Assembly (NCBI GenBank): GCA_035582835.1
Contig: JAYKAV010002684.1
Span: forward strand, 127,258-191,257
Direction: 5' to 3'
DNA: 64,000 bases
Source of the DNA: Phoebastria nigripes
Taxonomy: Eukaryota; Chordata; Aves; Procellariiformes; Diomedeidae
The notes under the pieces were generated by a model. That model saw only the letters and a program-made list of their open reading frames with translations, had not been told where the DNA came from and ran no database searches. Positions 46,326-59,600 of the stretch are shown here, piece by piece (position 1 is the stretch's first letter; every line of letters begins with the position of its first letter). Position numbers and translations under genes: made by a program.

Positions 46326-46475
46326 GCGCACCGGAAGTACCGCCGCCTAAGCCAATAGGAGCTCGCCTCAGCGTGATGACGTACCCAAACTGCGCCGGAG
46401 CGTTACCAATAGAGAGCTGCCGCGGTGTGATGACGCCATTGGACTGCGCCGGCGCACATGCGCGCCGTGCCTCCC
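46326..46475 (+). promoter_or_regulatory. TBRG4: TBRG4 CpG-island promoter with duplicated CCAAT-CRE module
   Basis: Contains an ETS-type CCGGAAGT (46331-46338), then two copies of a module of CCAAT box, GAGCT-G-C segment and GTGATGACG (46351-46382 and 46405-46435) about 54 bases apart. An inverted CCAAT (ATTGG, 46438-46442) and a GCGCACATGCGCGC NRF1-like site (46453-46466) follow. TATA-less. ETS, CRE and NRF1 sites are typical for genes of mitochondrial proteins. The assignment to TBRG4 is from position. Confidence 0.65.
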
Positions 46476-46539
46476 TGCCGGCCCGGCGTGTGGCTGGGGC
46501 GGGCGAGGTCAGGCGGCGGCGGCGGGAGGGGAGAGCCGG

Positions 46540-46655
46540 GCCGGGGCCCGGGGGCGGAGGGGAGGGGAGGGAAGGGAAGGGAAGGGCCGGGCCGGGCCCA
46601 GGGGCGGTGGGGAAGGGAAGGGCCCGGGGGCGGAGGGCCGGGCCCGGCGGGGGGC
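46540..46655 (+). repeat. G-rich low-complexity tract downstream of the TBRG4 promoter
   Basis: Repeated GGGAA and GGGCCGGG units with many runs of three or more G on the plus strand, compatible with G-quadruplex formation in a transcribed leader or first intron. Confidence 0.7.
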
Positions 46656-47210
46656 TCTGAGGGGGAATAGCCTGGATGGGTGTGGACCAGGCCCAAGGGC
46701 TCTGAGAAGCCGGGGCTGGGCAGGGAAGGAGAGAGCCCAGGGAGGATGGTGTGGGGAAACTGGGAACAACTGGGGAAATGGGGCTGCGCCCCTGAAGGTC
46801 TGGGCGAGGCCCAGTCGGGGCTGACGAGGAGCTGGGTGTGCTCCAGAGCCGCTGCCAGCCACTCTGGAGCGGCTGCGTGCTGCCTTGGAAAGCCGTGCCA
46901 GAGTTCGGCAGCCCCTAAGGGGTTCTGGAGGCAGGTTGGCCCCAGCAGGGAAGCACGTAGCCTCTTCCACAGCGGGGTTTTGCCGATCGATCGCCAGAAA
47001 GCTTTTATTGCCTCTTCTTATCCAATATTGCAGGTCAAAGCAGTCCTTTCCTCACAACCGTTACCAGAAGCTGGCTGCTTTCTCCTTTTTATCTCTGAAA
47101 TTCTCCCGTCTCTGAAGGGTTTCTTCTCCTTTCGTAGCGTTCCTGAAATGCGGCGCTGACCTCCAGCCGGTTACCACCCCCGGCCTTCCTTCCCCCCCAC
47201 GCCTTCCACC

Positions 47211-47636
47211 ATGGCAGCCCGCTTGGTGCGACGCTGTTGCTGGCGGCACTTTGGTGCCTTCGTCTCTACTCCCTCAGCAGTCCCGGCCTCTCTGCTGGTG
47301 CCAGCTGGGAAGGTGACAATGGCAAGAGCTCTGCCTCAAGCACCTTTCACTTTATTTCATACTTCCAGCCCTTCCAGCTGGGCAGATGGATTCTCGGTCA
47401 AAGAGCAGATGGAGGACAGCNGAAACCCAGAGCACAAAGTGATCAGCGAACTGATTGAAACAGCCGTGAGTCCTCAGGAACTCTTCCAGTTGAGCGAACT
47501 CCATGTTCTTAATAGCAACCAAGCCTCGCTAATAATTACTCAACTTTCCCGCCTTGCAGCGGAAAAAAAACTGGAAACGGAAAGCATTCTGCAAGATGAA
47601 CGTTTCCAACAGCTCATCGGCATCACGGATTCCCAG
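47211..47636 (+). CDS. TBRG4: TBRG4 first coding exon
   Basis: 142 codons with the presequence and the first helical repeats ([20 protein letters not shown]). The exon probably begins at 47138 after TTCTCCTTTCGTAG. Donor GTAAGT. Confidence 0.95.
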
Positions 47637-50600
47637 GTAAGTTCCCTCCTTGCCGCAGAAGCATTTTGGGGAAAGAATACAAGGTGGAAAGCGGACAGTG
47701 CTCCTGGGATTGAACCGGCGTGGCCGGCTGGAGCCGGCTGCTTGTTTAGGGGTTTGTACTTTGCCAGGGGACTGGCAGGTGAAATTATCAGCTCTAGGCA
47801 GGATGCCTGATTATTTCCATCTAAAAGCACTGCTTTTTGGACCAGAGACAAAATGTAGCAGAGAGATCATCCTCGTTAAATGCTGCCTTGCTCCTGTGAA
47901 TTTTTAGTTTTCTCGATAAGATAAAGCTGCACTTTTGCCAGTTCGTGGCAAAGACACATCAGAGCCACGCAGCCGGACAGCAGAGAAGCCACTGGGTGGG
48001 ATCACAGGATGGTTTGGGTTGGAAGGGACCTTTCCAGGCCATCCAGTCCAACCCCCCTGCCNTGGGCAGGGACATCTTCAACCAGATCAGGTTGCTCAGA
48101 GCCCNGACCAACCCGACCTTGAATGTTTCCAGGGATGGGGCATCTACCACCTCTCTGGGCATCCTGTGCCAGTGCCTCACTAACCTCATCGTTAAAAATT
48201 TCTTCCTTATATCCAATCTAAACCTACCCTCTTTCAGTTTAAAACCATTGCCCCTTGTCCTGTCACTACAGGCCTTGGCAAAAAGTCTCTCTCCGTCTTT
48301 CTTATAAGCCCCTTTATATATTGAAAGGCCGCAAAAACGTCTCCCTGGAGCCTTCTCTTCTCCAGAGAGTGGAGTAGAGGGGAGAATCCCCTCCCTCGAC
48401 CTGCTGGCCACGCTGCTGGGCCAGGGATACGCTGCTGGGATGCAGCCCAGGATACGGTTGGCTTTCTGGGCTGCGAGNGCACATTGCCAGCTCATGTCCC
48501 ATTTTTCACCCACCAGTACCCCCAGTCCTTCTCCACCAGGCTAGTCTCAATCCATCCATCCCCCAGTCTGTGCTGGTACTGGGGAACTTGCCTTGTTGAA
48601 CTTGATGAGGTTCCTGGCAGGGCTCTGGGGGTACAAGCGTTCTGCAGACACTTCGTGTTTCTCCTGATCCATAATCTCTGCTCCCTAAAACCTCTCTAAG
48701 GATAGCAGAGAGGTGGGATTTGTCCTGAGGGTGCCCAGTTAGCTCTGTTGAGCTGAAATGCTTCCATGCTGCTGTATTTGGAGTGAAAGTACCNCTCCTG
48801 CTGAGCTGCGTGGTCCTGTGTCACTGTCACCATGGATCAAAGGGGTCTCTGNGTCCCTGGGGACCAGTCAGTGGGCAAGGGACACCCCAGAGCTGGCAAA
48901 GCCAAGCCGTCGCGCTGCACGAGTGATAAGAGAAGCGAGGCAGCGTGACCAAAGCGTAGGAAACCGCCAAGAGGGATGTGGCGCGGGATTTTGAGATGTA
49001 AAGCAAGCAGACTGGCTGCAAACACAATTATCCTTCTTCAACGAGCTGTTATTGCAGCCGCAGTCATAGATAACAAGGTAAGAGGTCGTTGTGTAGATGC
49101 AAAGACGCTCTGGTGCAAAGAAACTAAAATTAATTGGCTTGCAATGTCTTTGTGTCGATGAGCTAGAGATTTTGAACAGTAGATAGGGCATGGGCCAGGA
49201 CAGCTTTGAGGGAAAGGGCTCTTAACAGACTGTGAGATGAGTTTTGTACACATGAACGAGTGAAGGCGGCGAGGGATCAGCCAGGGGAGCAATCTGGTTC
49301 TCCTTGTGACTTTCTGAATAACTTGGGGCAAATCNCGAGCTCTGCTCGCTTTCTCAGCTACGTCCTGGACTGTGATTTTTCAGATTTTAGCAGAGCACCC
49401 TGGCAGCACTCAGGTCATTCTTGTGCCTGAGGTGCTGAACTGTGCCTGGGCAGCACCTTAGGAATTTGCCGTGCTGGAGTTTGGACAGGCCAGAGAGTTA
49501 AAGCCTTTNTTTGCCCACACCCGTGTGGTCCCTCCTGCCTGAAATTCAACGTCTCATGGCACTGCCTCGCTTGCCTCCTGCCCNATCACTCTGAGAAGTG
49601 ACTCCTTGTTTCTGAAATAATTTTGTAACGTTGGGATGTTCTGTCAAGCAGGTGCTGTGCTGCTTTCTGAAGCACCCATCAGAACCGACAATGTTTGGGT
49701 TTGTTTTTATACAAATCAGGAGAGCTTTCAGACTGGAATTGCCTTGTAGTGCTGCACAACAGCAGCAGAGCACAGCTGGGGAAGCTTGGGCTGGAAATAA
49801 AGAGGTGCCAGGCATTCCCTGACGGATGCTGAAGGAGATGAAAGCTGGAAGACCGATTGCTGGTGGAAAACCCCACNAGCTCCGCTTCGCGTCGGGGCTG
49901 CTGGTGGGAAAGCAGCCGGCGATGGCCAGGCAGAGAAGTTCAGTGGGCAGAGTGGGACCGGGCAAGTCCTGGTGCTCCCAGCAGCCGGTGGGATTCGTGC
50001 CCAGCCTCCTTTCGGAGACGCTGGAGAGAAATTGGAGCTTTTAGGATAAGTTTCATCAGACCTGAGGTGCTGAGGCGAGTCAGAGTCCCATGGCATTCCC
50101 CCTGAGACCCTCAAGTTTCTGCCCCTGAATTCTCAGTCTTTCCCACCACTTTTCATTTTACCAGGCACTGGTGTCATATCCCAGCCACACCACAGGGAAC
50201 CTTAAGTGCCTCCAGAGGAGGATAAAGTCTACTTAAATATTGCACCCAGCTGCTACTAAATCTGTGTAGCTTCCTTCTCTGAGGCAGAGAGAGTTGCACC
50301 ATGACAATGTGCACTCGCAGCCCAGAAGGCCAACCGTACCCTGGGCTGCATCCAAAGCAGCGTGGCCAGCAGGTCGAGGGAGGGGATTCTGCCCCTCTGC
50401 TCTGCTCTGGTGAGACCCCCCCCTGCAGTACTGCGTCCAGCTCTGGAGCCCTCAGCACAGGAAAGACANGGACCTGTTGGAGCGGGTCCAGAGGAGGGNC
50501 ANNAANATGATCAGGGGGATGGAACNCCTCTNCTGTGAGGACAGGCTGAGAGAGTTGGGGTTGTTCAGCCTAGAGAAGAGAANGCTTTGGGGAGACCTTA

Positions 50601-53600
50601 TTGNGGCCTTTCAGTACTTAAAGGGGCTTGTAAGAAAGATGGGGACGGACTTTTTAGCAGGGCCTGTTGCNATAGACAAGGGGGAATGGTTTTAAACTGA
50701 AAGAGAGTAAATTTAGACTAGATACAAGGAAGAAATTTTTTANGCTGAGGGTGGTGAAACCCTGGCNNAGGTTGCCCAGAGAGGTGGTAGATGCCCCATC
50801 CCTGGAAACATTCAAGGTCAGGTTGGACGGGGCTCTGAGCGACCTGATCTGGTTGAAGATGTCCCTGCCCATGGCAGGGGGGTTGGACTGGATGGCCTTN
50901 AAAGGTCCCTTCCAACCCAAACTACTCTATGATTCTATATGGCAGCTCTATAAGCGACGTGCCGTTATCTCTCGAGGCTCATCCATGCCACTGGAGTCGG
51001 TGCGTGGCTTCAGCTTGCGGTACAGGCGTTGAGGTTCCTCTTCCTCACCAGGACGCTGGGTCGCTCCAGTCTGTCCCTGACTGCGCAGGCTACACNTGTG
51101 AGGAGGAGCAGAGGTCTCACCTCGTGGTGGAGGACAGCTGGATTTTCTCAGGCTGAGGAGGACTCTCTTGCCTCCCCCTCAACGCTGTGCAGCTCTTTCT
51201 GTAGAGGCAGAGCATTGCCTGGTGTTTGGCGTGACTTGCAACAGAATACTCTTGTGCTCTCTCTGATCAACACCTTTCCTGTATTTCTCTCTGCTGCCCA
51301 GATTTCTCAGGTATGGAATAACACCTTGGTGAACCTCCTGAAGAGCCTCTACTCCCTGGGGATGGACAGCAACAGGAGGGAGATGCAGTCGGTGGAGCAG
51401 GAGGTGCTGTGGCGGCTGCGGCGTCTCACCTTCAAGCAGCTCGCCTCCCTGGCAGAGTTCTTGGCACTCAAGCAGGGGAAGGAGAGCAAGCTGCTGAACG
51501 AAGTCATCAAGAAGCTGGAGCTGCGTTGGACAGAGCTCGAGGGTACCCGAACCGTGGTGATGCTGATGGGCAAGGTCGGGCACGTCTCCCCGGCTCTGAT
51601 GGACCGGCTGGAAGACAAGGTAGGGGCTTGGGCTCTCCCCTCCACCTCCCGCAGGTGACAACAGTGGGGGAGAGCCCCATCCCCTTCAACCCATCCTATA
51701 CGGGAACACTAATCCCACACAGGCTGCGCTCGTTGCTGCTCCAGAGTACTTTGGTGTGCACTTACGAGTTGCTGTTTAAGCAGCTTCCCATGCATGGGTG
51801 CTTCTAAGAGGGGTTTCCATCTGAGCAGCCAGGTAGAAGGGGGAGCTTGCACTCGCCAGCCCCTTCCCAATCCATACTGGTGCGAGTGGGTGACTCGCAC
51901 TGGGTCTGCGCTGCTGGAAGGTGGGCTGAGCTGATGCATTTTACTTTTCAGCTGCGGCAAGTTCACAGAGAACACGCTCGAATTTCCTTAGCTCAGCTGG
52001 CAAGCGGTAACTTACAGAGCCAGCATAACACAGCTGCCAAAATCATCCTTTGCTTCTCTGTACAAGCCAGGCTGTGAGGGGAGCTGGAACAAGGAGTGTC
52101 CGTACTGTCCTCGCCTTCTGTCTGCCTCTGGGCACCCGTCACCTTCAAAGGGGGCAGCTCTGTCCCCTCTGGTGCTCAGTGGGTCCCTGTTTCTGTCGCT
52201 CNCAGGAGCAGGGAAACGTCCTTTGGGTCGGAACCGCTGCAGGAGCCCTGACTGCAGCTGTGTCAAATTCAGTCCTCATCCAGCCCNTGCTGGGGACTGG
52301 CCAAACAGCTGCCACAGCAACAGCTGTAGCTCATGAGCCCCACTGTCCCTCTCCCTCNACCCTGGGGATAAATAAATGCTACAGACACTGGTGTGTGACG
52401 AGGCAGAACGCTGTAGCTGGGTCTGACGAGGTTGTCAGCTTATGCAGAGCCCAAACTAACGATGTTGGGTTAGCGTCCTGCAAACGAAGCACAAATTACA
52501 GTGGAAGGCAGGGTGCTGATCCAGCAGTGGGTGCCTTTCCTCTGTCGGTCTTTGCCTGACAGCATGTTATGGTGCCTGGACACACAACAGGAGTGGACGC
52601 TGAGGTCCTGCTGGCTTGGGGAGGCAGAACCAGCAGCGGGGAGATCCTGGCCAAGCTCTGCTGAGAGGACAAGGGTCTGCTTCCCCTCGCCCTCCCTCCG
52701 CGTGAGCCATTACGCTCGCTCCCGGCTGCTTAGCCTCGCTGTGTGCTAAACACTCGCCAGTTCCAGTCCCCGTTACCCTCGGAGGGGCTCAGCTGGTAGC
52801 AATGGCACATCCCGCTCCGTACAAAGGCTGTATCTGCACCTCGCTTTGTGCTTTCTTTTTACATCCCTGCTCAAAACATTTCTTGGCAGGCTCTGGAACT
52901 TGCTGAACAGTTCAACCCCGATGACATCCGGAAAATAACNCTGGCTCTAGCCTACCAGAACCGGCGCTGTGTGCCTCTGCTCCGAGCCTTGTCCTACCAC
53001 CTGATTCAGAAGCACTCTGAGCTCAGCCTCAACGTCCTGATGGACCTGATTTTTGCCTATGGTAAGCGGCTCGGTTGTATTGGGACCTGCTGGATGTTAC
53101 ATGTGGTAGAGCCCGGTTGATTTTAGGCACTCGAATGGGGATTTGATGGCATTGCTACCACGGCATCAAAGCCGGGTGAAGGAGAAGGGCTGGCAGGGTA
53201 CGTTAGGCTGGACCTAGCACACCAGGCAGCACAGCTGGGTAGTACCAGGTATGCCTGGTGCCTCTCTGGCGTACGGCACAGTCAGTGCAGCTCGTGGCAG
53301 TGGTACACCCTGGTTTTCCTTCCAATGCATGGGAAGAAGGGAACTTGCAATGAGAGAGCGCTTTGGAAGGGTGGTCGGGGTGCCGGGGAGCCCCTCTGCC
53401 CTGCAGCATAGGCAGCTGGTGAGCTAGGATCCCCCAAATGGCCCCAAATCCTCTCTCACCTCCTCCTGTGGCCGTGGGTTTCTTGGGGAGCCCCTGCCTC
53501 TGTTTCCTCGCTTGCAAAACGCAGCCCTCAGTAACAGGAGGGCTGAGCAGGAGCCCTGGGGAGAACTGGACTTTTTACATGGGGACAGTGGCACTAAAAT

Positions 53601-56600
53601 AGCTGATTTCTTTCCACCCAAGATGTTCTAGTGACAAGTTAATTATCATTTGAGAAGCGCTGGCTGCTGAATTCGTACTCTTCAGCAGCTGAGATGCTAC
53701 AAGTACTTGTACAAGCGCTGGCAGATGCTCAGGGCGGTGACAGCCACCTTGGTGATGTTCCTGGCCACAGGGTAAACCAGAGCCACCATATACTTGATGG
53801 TGACAGAACCTGGTGCAAAACAGCTCTGTTAACAGCAGGGTAGCACTAATTGATAATCTGGTTTATGATCCTAGGTGTCTTAGTTCTCTGGCTCCTCTTT
53901 CCATACAGTATAGCGTGGCCCTGCTCTTCTCTTACTGTTGGTAGCCAGTGGAAAGCCCAGACAAACAGGGATAAAGCCCAGACAAACAGGGATAAAGAAA
54001 GGCAGGAGAGCCAAGGAGGAGCTCATCTGCAGTTGATTGTCCAGCCCCTGGTGATGGCAACAGCTCTTCTGACAACCACTGGGGCCAGGACGGTCTCCGT
54101 GGGTTAGCTGTACTCTCAAAATAAAGAAATGATCCCAGTAGACCTGGCCTTGGAGGGAGCTCGTGCTTCTCTTGTTGACGTTACCAGCTTACTGGCTGTG
54201 AAGTTGATTAATCTGGAATGAGTTTCAAGGAAAGTGGTGGACGCTCCATGTCACAGCCTCCAAATCCATGCTGGGCGTCTTTCTCAGAGGCAGGGCTGTA
54301 GGTGCTTCAGCTCAGGAAGGGCAGCTGGATGGTATATATGGGCCTGGGTCATACGCAGAGATCAGCCCAGGAAATCCAGCAGTTCATCCAGCCTTAAAAC
54401 CTACAAAGTGGACAACCACAATGGCTGGATGTGGTTTGGGAGCAAGACTGGCTCTTGCAGGCTCCGGCAGCGCTGTAGCCTCTGCGGTGGGGATGCTCTT
54501 GGCCAGGATACTGGCATGCTGCACCGACGTTTCTCTTCGATGCGTGTACCTGCCGCGTTGTTACATCAGGATGGTTTGTACCTGTTGTTGCTGCTGCAGC
54601 TGGTCTCAGACCCTGCCTGTGCCCCTCTCNCAGGGAGTGTTCCCTCCTGGCTGGTCCACACTGACCTCCGGGGCTTGGTGCTGCCGGTTGCTGATCGTTG
54701 CTCACTTGTTCCTTGGCCAGCACGAGGTTCCCGGTAGCCTTAGCAAGTTCAGGGCTCTTCTGGCCAGACCAGGATCTGTAGATGGAGACACTGGGGCTAA
54801 AATGTGCTACTGGCACTGGGTGGAGGCTGCAGCCATGAGTTGGCACGGGGATTGAGAGCTGGTGGGTGCGGCAGGACCCGGCAGAGGCTTGGTCTGACCA
54901 GAAGGGATGGGGCCAAGCCAGCTAGGGGAGGCAATATCGGTCTCCAAGCCTCCTCTGCTCCTGACGAACGGCTTCGTGCTTTCCCTTGTGCCACCACTGC
55001 CTATCCAGGCGCGGCTCCCATACCAGCTCCTTGTAAGTGGCTGCCGCTTTCTCTTTGCTCCTTTAAGGAAAACTGAATTTCCACCAGCCCCAGGTCTTCC
55101 AGAAGATAGCCACCGACCTGCACCCCCACGTTTCCANGATGACGCCCATTGAGGTGACGCGCTGCATCAGATCCTTTGCCCTCCTCAAGTGGCTCAGCCT
55201 GCCGCTGTTTGAGGCCATTGCGCAGGTGAGGAAGAGGCGGTTTGGGTGGGACAGGGAAGCGCCCGCTGGCACCGGTATGACTGTGATCCACCCCAGTTCC
55301 CAGGAGATGGGAGCAGTTTCCCCCCACCTCTCCAGAGATGCTCTCTGGGATGTCGTCACTGTTTTCCCTACCCAGCCAGCGGCTGTAATCGAGTCTGACA
55401 GGACTCGCTGTTCATCTTCCGCTAAAGTCGGCACTGGGAATCTGTGCTGAGCTGGAGCCGGTCTCGGCTCCGTCTGAGCCTCCGCTCCTGAGTGCCAGCC
55501 CTGCTTCTCTCCCCAGGCACCTTCCCAGCTCTGCCCCAGTTTGTGTGCCTGCACTTTTGCGTCTGTACGGGGCGAGTGGGAATATTAGAGCGCTCTGCCT
55601 CCGCTCACAGCTTTCCCTTGTGCCAGGATAGAATCCCAGGGAAGCACTAAAAGACCTTTCACTCATGTTTTCCCATCTTGCCATGGGGCTGGATGTGTCC
55701 TTGGCTGACGTTTTCAATCTTTTCCTGCCTGTACTCGTTCAGAACAAACCTAAACCTCTGGTTTTGCCCTCTATATTTTCCAGTATGCCCTGGACAACAC
55801 CAGACAGCTGTCGGTCACCCATCTGTGCAGTATCATCCTGTCTTTTGCTCGCCTGAACTTCCAGCCTAGCGGTACCGAGGACTTCTTCAACATGGTAACT
55901 TTCCTCCTTTCCCCCTCTTCATTAACCTTCCTCCCTCCCTAGTCAGCGGGAAGGCTGCAGATCTCCTTTTAGCACATCCACGTGTTGGATGGCTCAATCC
56001 AGCTGTAAATGGTGCAGGAAGGGGGAGCCCAGAGCTCAAGCCAGGCTGAAAAACCTGCACTGCGCTCCCCTGGCTGTGTGCCGGGGCAGTAGCTGAACCA
56101 GTTAGTCCATGACTGGCTCGAGTCCCTGCAGGCTTGCTTTCCTACCTGACACAAGCGGTGTGTGGGTGTTCATGTGCCCTCCTGAACTCCGATTGCCATT
56201 ATTAGCTCTTTATAACGAGGCCATAGGTGTTGACGGTTGCACACCCGTTCCTGGCAGAGCTGTGTGGCTTTCCCAGCCGAGCCAAGCCCTCAGTCTGGTA
56301 GCGCTGAGGCTGCTTCTCTGGCTCTGGGGAGCTGTCGAGAAGGATAGAGGCTGCCTCAGGCAGATGTGCTTGCCATCTTCCTGCCTGGGGGGAAGGTTGC
56401 CGCATCCCGGGGCGAGGAGATGTGACCGGCTGGAACGGCCGAGTGGAGGAGGAGCCTCCTGCGTGGTTTAGCAAGAGGCTGGCAGAAGGTGAGCATGGGG
56501 CAGGCGCTGTCCTTGGCATCCTCCTGCCTTCCCCGGCTCGTGGAGGCAGCCAGGCTGGCCTCTGAAGCGGAGGAGGAAGTCACCTTGACCTCCTTGCGAA

Positions 56601-59600
56601 CAGATTTATGCTGACGATTTCCAGAGAGGAGCTGCATTGTTGCTGAGTAAGCAGGTATTTGCCGAGCACCCGGCAGAGGGAGCGTGGCCTGCCCAGCCCC
56701 ACCTGCGACGCGCAGCTGAGAAGGAAGAGGACCCAGATACGGATGTTTCTAATCAGCAGGACCCCGTGTCCCACAGCAGGGCAGCCTCTCCCCTGGGGCC
56801 AAGCCAACCTGGGGCCAAGCCAACCAAGACCAGGGGGTCTCCCTGGGACAGTGAGAAGGGCAAGGTGTGGAAGTAGCATCCAGGGCTCTGGACTCGCCCT
56901 GCCAGCATTGATCGGGATCATNGTGAAGGGGGATTTTGTAGCAAGTGCAAAACTACTCATTTTTGAGGCGTTGCAAAAAAGTTCTCCAGGTTTAACAGGA
57001 GAAACCCCTGCGGGGTGCAGAGCTCCAGGCTCTTCCTGGACAGACATCCTGACACCACCGATACAGTCTCAGACCCCTCCAGCTCCGTTTACAGCAGGTT
57101 TTAGTTGCAGATCCTGAAGAGGTTATTGCCTCCAGCCCTCCCTTTTCTGAACGCTGCCCTCGTGGCAGGGCTNGCTGCAGTGGTGCGTTACCCCTGGCTG
57201 CTGCGATTTGCTGCTGGGCTTTCTGATGAGCCCCCCCACAGCGACGCAGCATCCTGGGGTAGCAAACAGCAGCTCACGAGCTGCAGGGTCATGTTAGAGC
57301 GATCTTAAAATCTCCCCTCTGCAAATAACCCTGCTGTAGAGGAGACAGTACGCATCGGGTGCACCATAACGCCTCGGGGATCTGTCGAGCTGCCAGACCT
57401 GCGTGTTGACCTCAGGATTGAGGCATCAGCAGTGCTGAGCTGAGCTGAGCTGTTTGGTTTCCCTCTGTGCAGGTCCATGAGGAGCTCCAGAGACAACTGG
57501 ACAGCCTGGAGCCTCACCTGCTGACAGACCTGGTGTGGTCACTCTGCGTGCTGCAGCAGGCCAAGGCTCCCTACCTGCAGAGAGTGCTGGCGCCCGACTT
57601 CCACGCTTGGATCCGAGGTGAGGTGGGCATCTCTGCTGGTGGGACAGGGACCGAGAACCTCAGACCTGGGGCAGGGAGTGGGGATACTGAGCCTGGTCTG
57701 TCTAAATTTGAGTTAACGGGTTGTTAACTGTTAACCAGGAGGGAATCGATCTCACTGGGAGTGGCTCTAATGGATCCCCCCGCAGCTCTGTGCAGGGTAC
57801 CTGGGCAAGGGGAGCGCAGGGCAGCAGCACCAAGAGAGCTGGGCTAGTGAGAGCCATGGCCTCCAGCTCCGGCAGCCACCTTGGGCTGTGGATTTGTGCC
57901 TGTGTGCGATGGGGGAGAAGGAGAACAAGACAGTGACGGCAAAGGGGATCCGCTTGAGCCATCACCCTCCACGCCATCCTGCTCGTGCCTTCCCTGTGCT
58001 CTCTTCTGCCTTCCTCCTCGGGTCCTGCCCGCTGTCCGCTCTTCTGCCTGCCCAGCCCGAAGCTGAATGTTATACGGCTGGAGCGGTGCCCGCAGGGTTG
58101 AACCACAGCAGGGTGACGCATTGCCCTCAACCTTGTCCTGGAAATTGCGTGCCCCGAGGCACAGCTTGCTGCTCTGCTCCGGCACTGCCTGTGGGCTTCC
58201 CCCAAGACCTCAAGAAGAGANGGGAGGGCTTGGTATTTCCTAACAAAACGATGACTGCTGAGGAGGTGCAGCCCCGTCAAATTCAGTCCCTGCCTCCTCT
58301 GTGGCGGGGACTGGCCAGCCAGCTGCCACAGCAACTTCTGTAGTCCATGGGCCCTGCGTCCCCTCCCGTGGGACCCCGGGGATAAAATCATGCCACAGAC
58401 ATTGGGCTTCAACGGGGCTGTCCCCGCTGAACGAGGGCCCTGTTTGGCTCAGCCAGCTCTTGTGGTGGCTTCCTGCNAGCACCTGGCAGCTGGAGCAAGG
58501 CCAGGAACCCCAGCGTTTGGCCATTGGTGATCTCTATCTCCACGCCAGCAGGCAGGGACCCATCGTGGGGGGATCGGAACCAGGAATCCCGATNGGGCAG
58601 GCTACGCAGGCCACCAGATGAAGAGCCAGACCCCGCTGTGGGGCAGGGCTTTGGGCCGTGTCTCTAGCTCTGCTTCTCTCCTCCCGCCAGGCGATCAGTC
58701 CCTCAAGGCCCAGAATTCACAGCTGAAGCTCATCCACATCAACGCTGCTGCCAAGCTGGAAAGCCCCGACTACCAGGGGCCGTTCCTGCCGGCAGAGATG
58801 CTGAGCCCCGCGGGGCCGGCGGGGGAGAAGGTCACCCTGCTGCAGAGCAGCCTGCGGGAGGCATTGGTGGGGGTGATGGGGAGCCGGGACAACGGGCGCT
58901 TCGACGTACGCACCATCTACGGCTGGCAGATCGGTGAGTGCATTCTCTCCCTGCGTCTGTGGGCAGCAAGCGGGACGTCATCGGGCTCTGCCTGGTGGGG
59001 GGAATTGAACTTGAGGGCTCAGGTACAGCTACCAGGCTTTATCCCCCCCTCATTCTTCAGCCTCGCATCCCTCTGCCTCCTCATCGCAGCTGCGCTGTCT
59101 TGTCCCAGTCTCCTCCCACAACTTGCCTCTGAAGGCAGAGCAGAAACCGCAGCCCAGGGCACGGTTGTGGGTAGCAGATGNGGGAGGAAGGCCCTCCCCC
59201 TGCAGCCAAACCAGCACGGAGCAGCGCTGAGGCTGGTGAAAGGCTTCTGGCTCTGCCCTCCCTTCCCCTGCCGCACCGCTGGCTCTCGCAGCCCACCCCA
59301 GGCTCCCCCAGCTCCCCGCTCTCCTGCAGCCNTGTCAAATTCGATCCCTGCCTCCTCCATGACGGGGACCGGCCAACCGGCTGCCACAGCAACTTCTGTA
59401 GTCCCTGAGCCCCACGTCCCTTTCCCGTGGGACACTGGGGGATAAAATCACACCACGGACACCTCTTCTGCCCAAGGAGATGCTTGGGAAGCAGACCCTG
59501 CCCTACAGCGGTGCGAGGAGGATGCTGTACCCCAGCCGTGTGCACAGAGCTGCTCCGCAGCTCCAGCAAGGATGGGGTTTTTGGGAAGGGAGTGGCGGGA

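Larger units (their letters stand above)
47637..51301 (+). other. TBRG4: TBRG4 intron between coding exons 1 and 2
   Basis: Largest TBRG4 intron. It contains two CR1 copies (48001 and 50282, opposite orientations) and otherwise unassigned sequence with no snoRNA. Confidence 0.85.

Noticed and set aside
45826..46350. 174-codon plus ORF and opposing minus ORFs in the TBRG4 CpG island
   Set aside because: Pro/Gly/Ala/Arg-rich in every frame; stops are simply rare. No family features.
54268..54855. Plus-strand ORF with [20 protein letters not shown], resembling an interferon-inducible ISG12-type protein
   Set aside because: Only small-residue composition is shared; no family motif order, and the frame runs through an intron of TBRG4 with an N.
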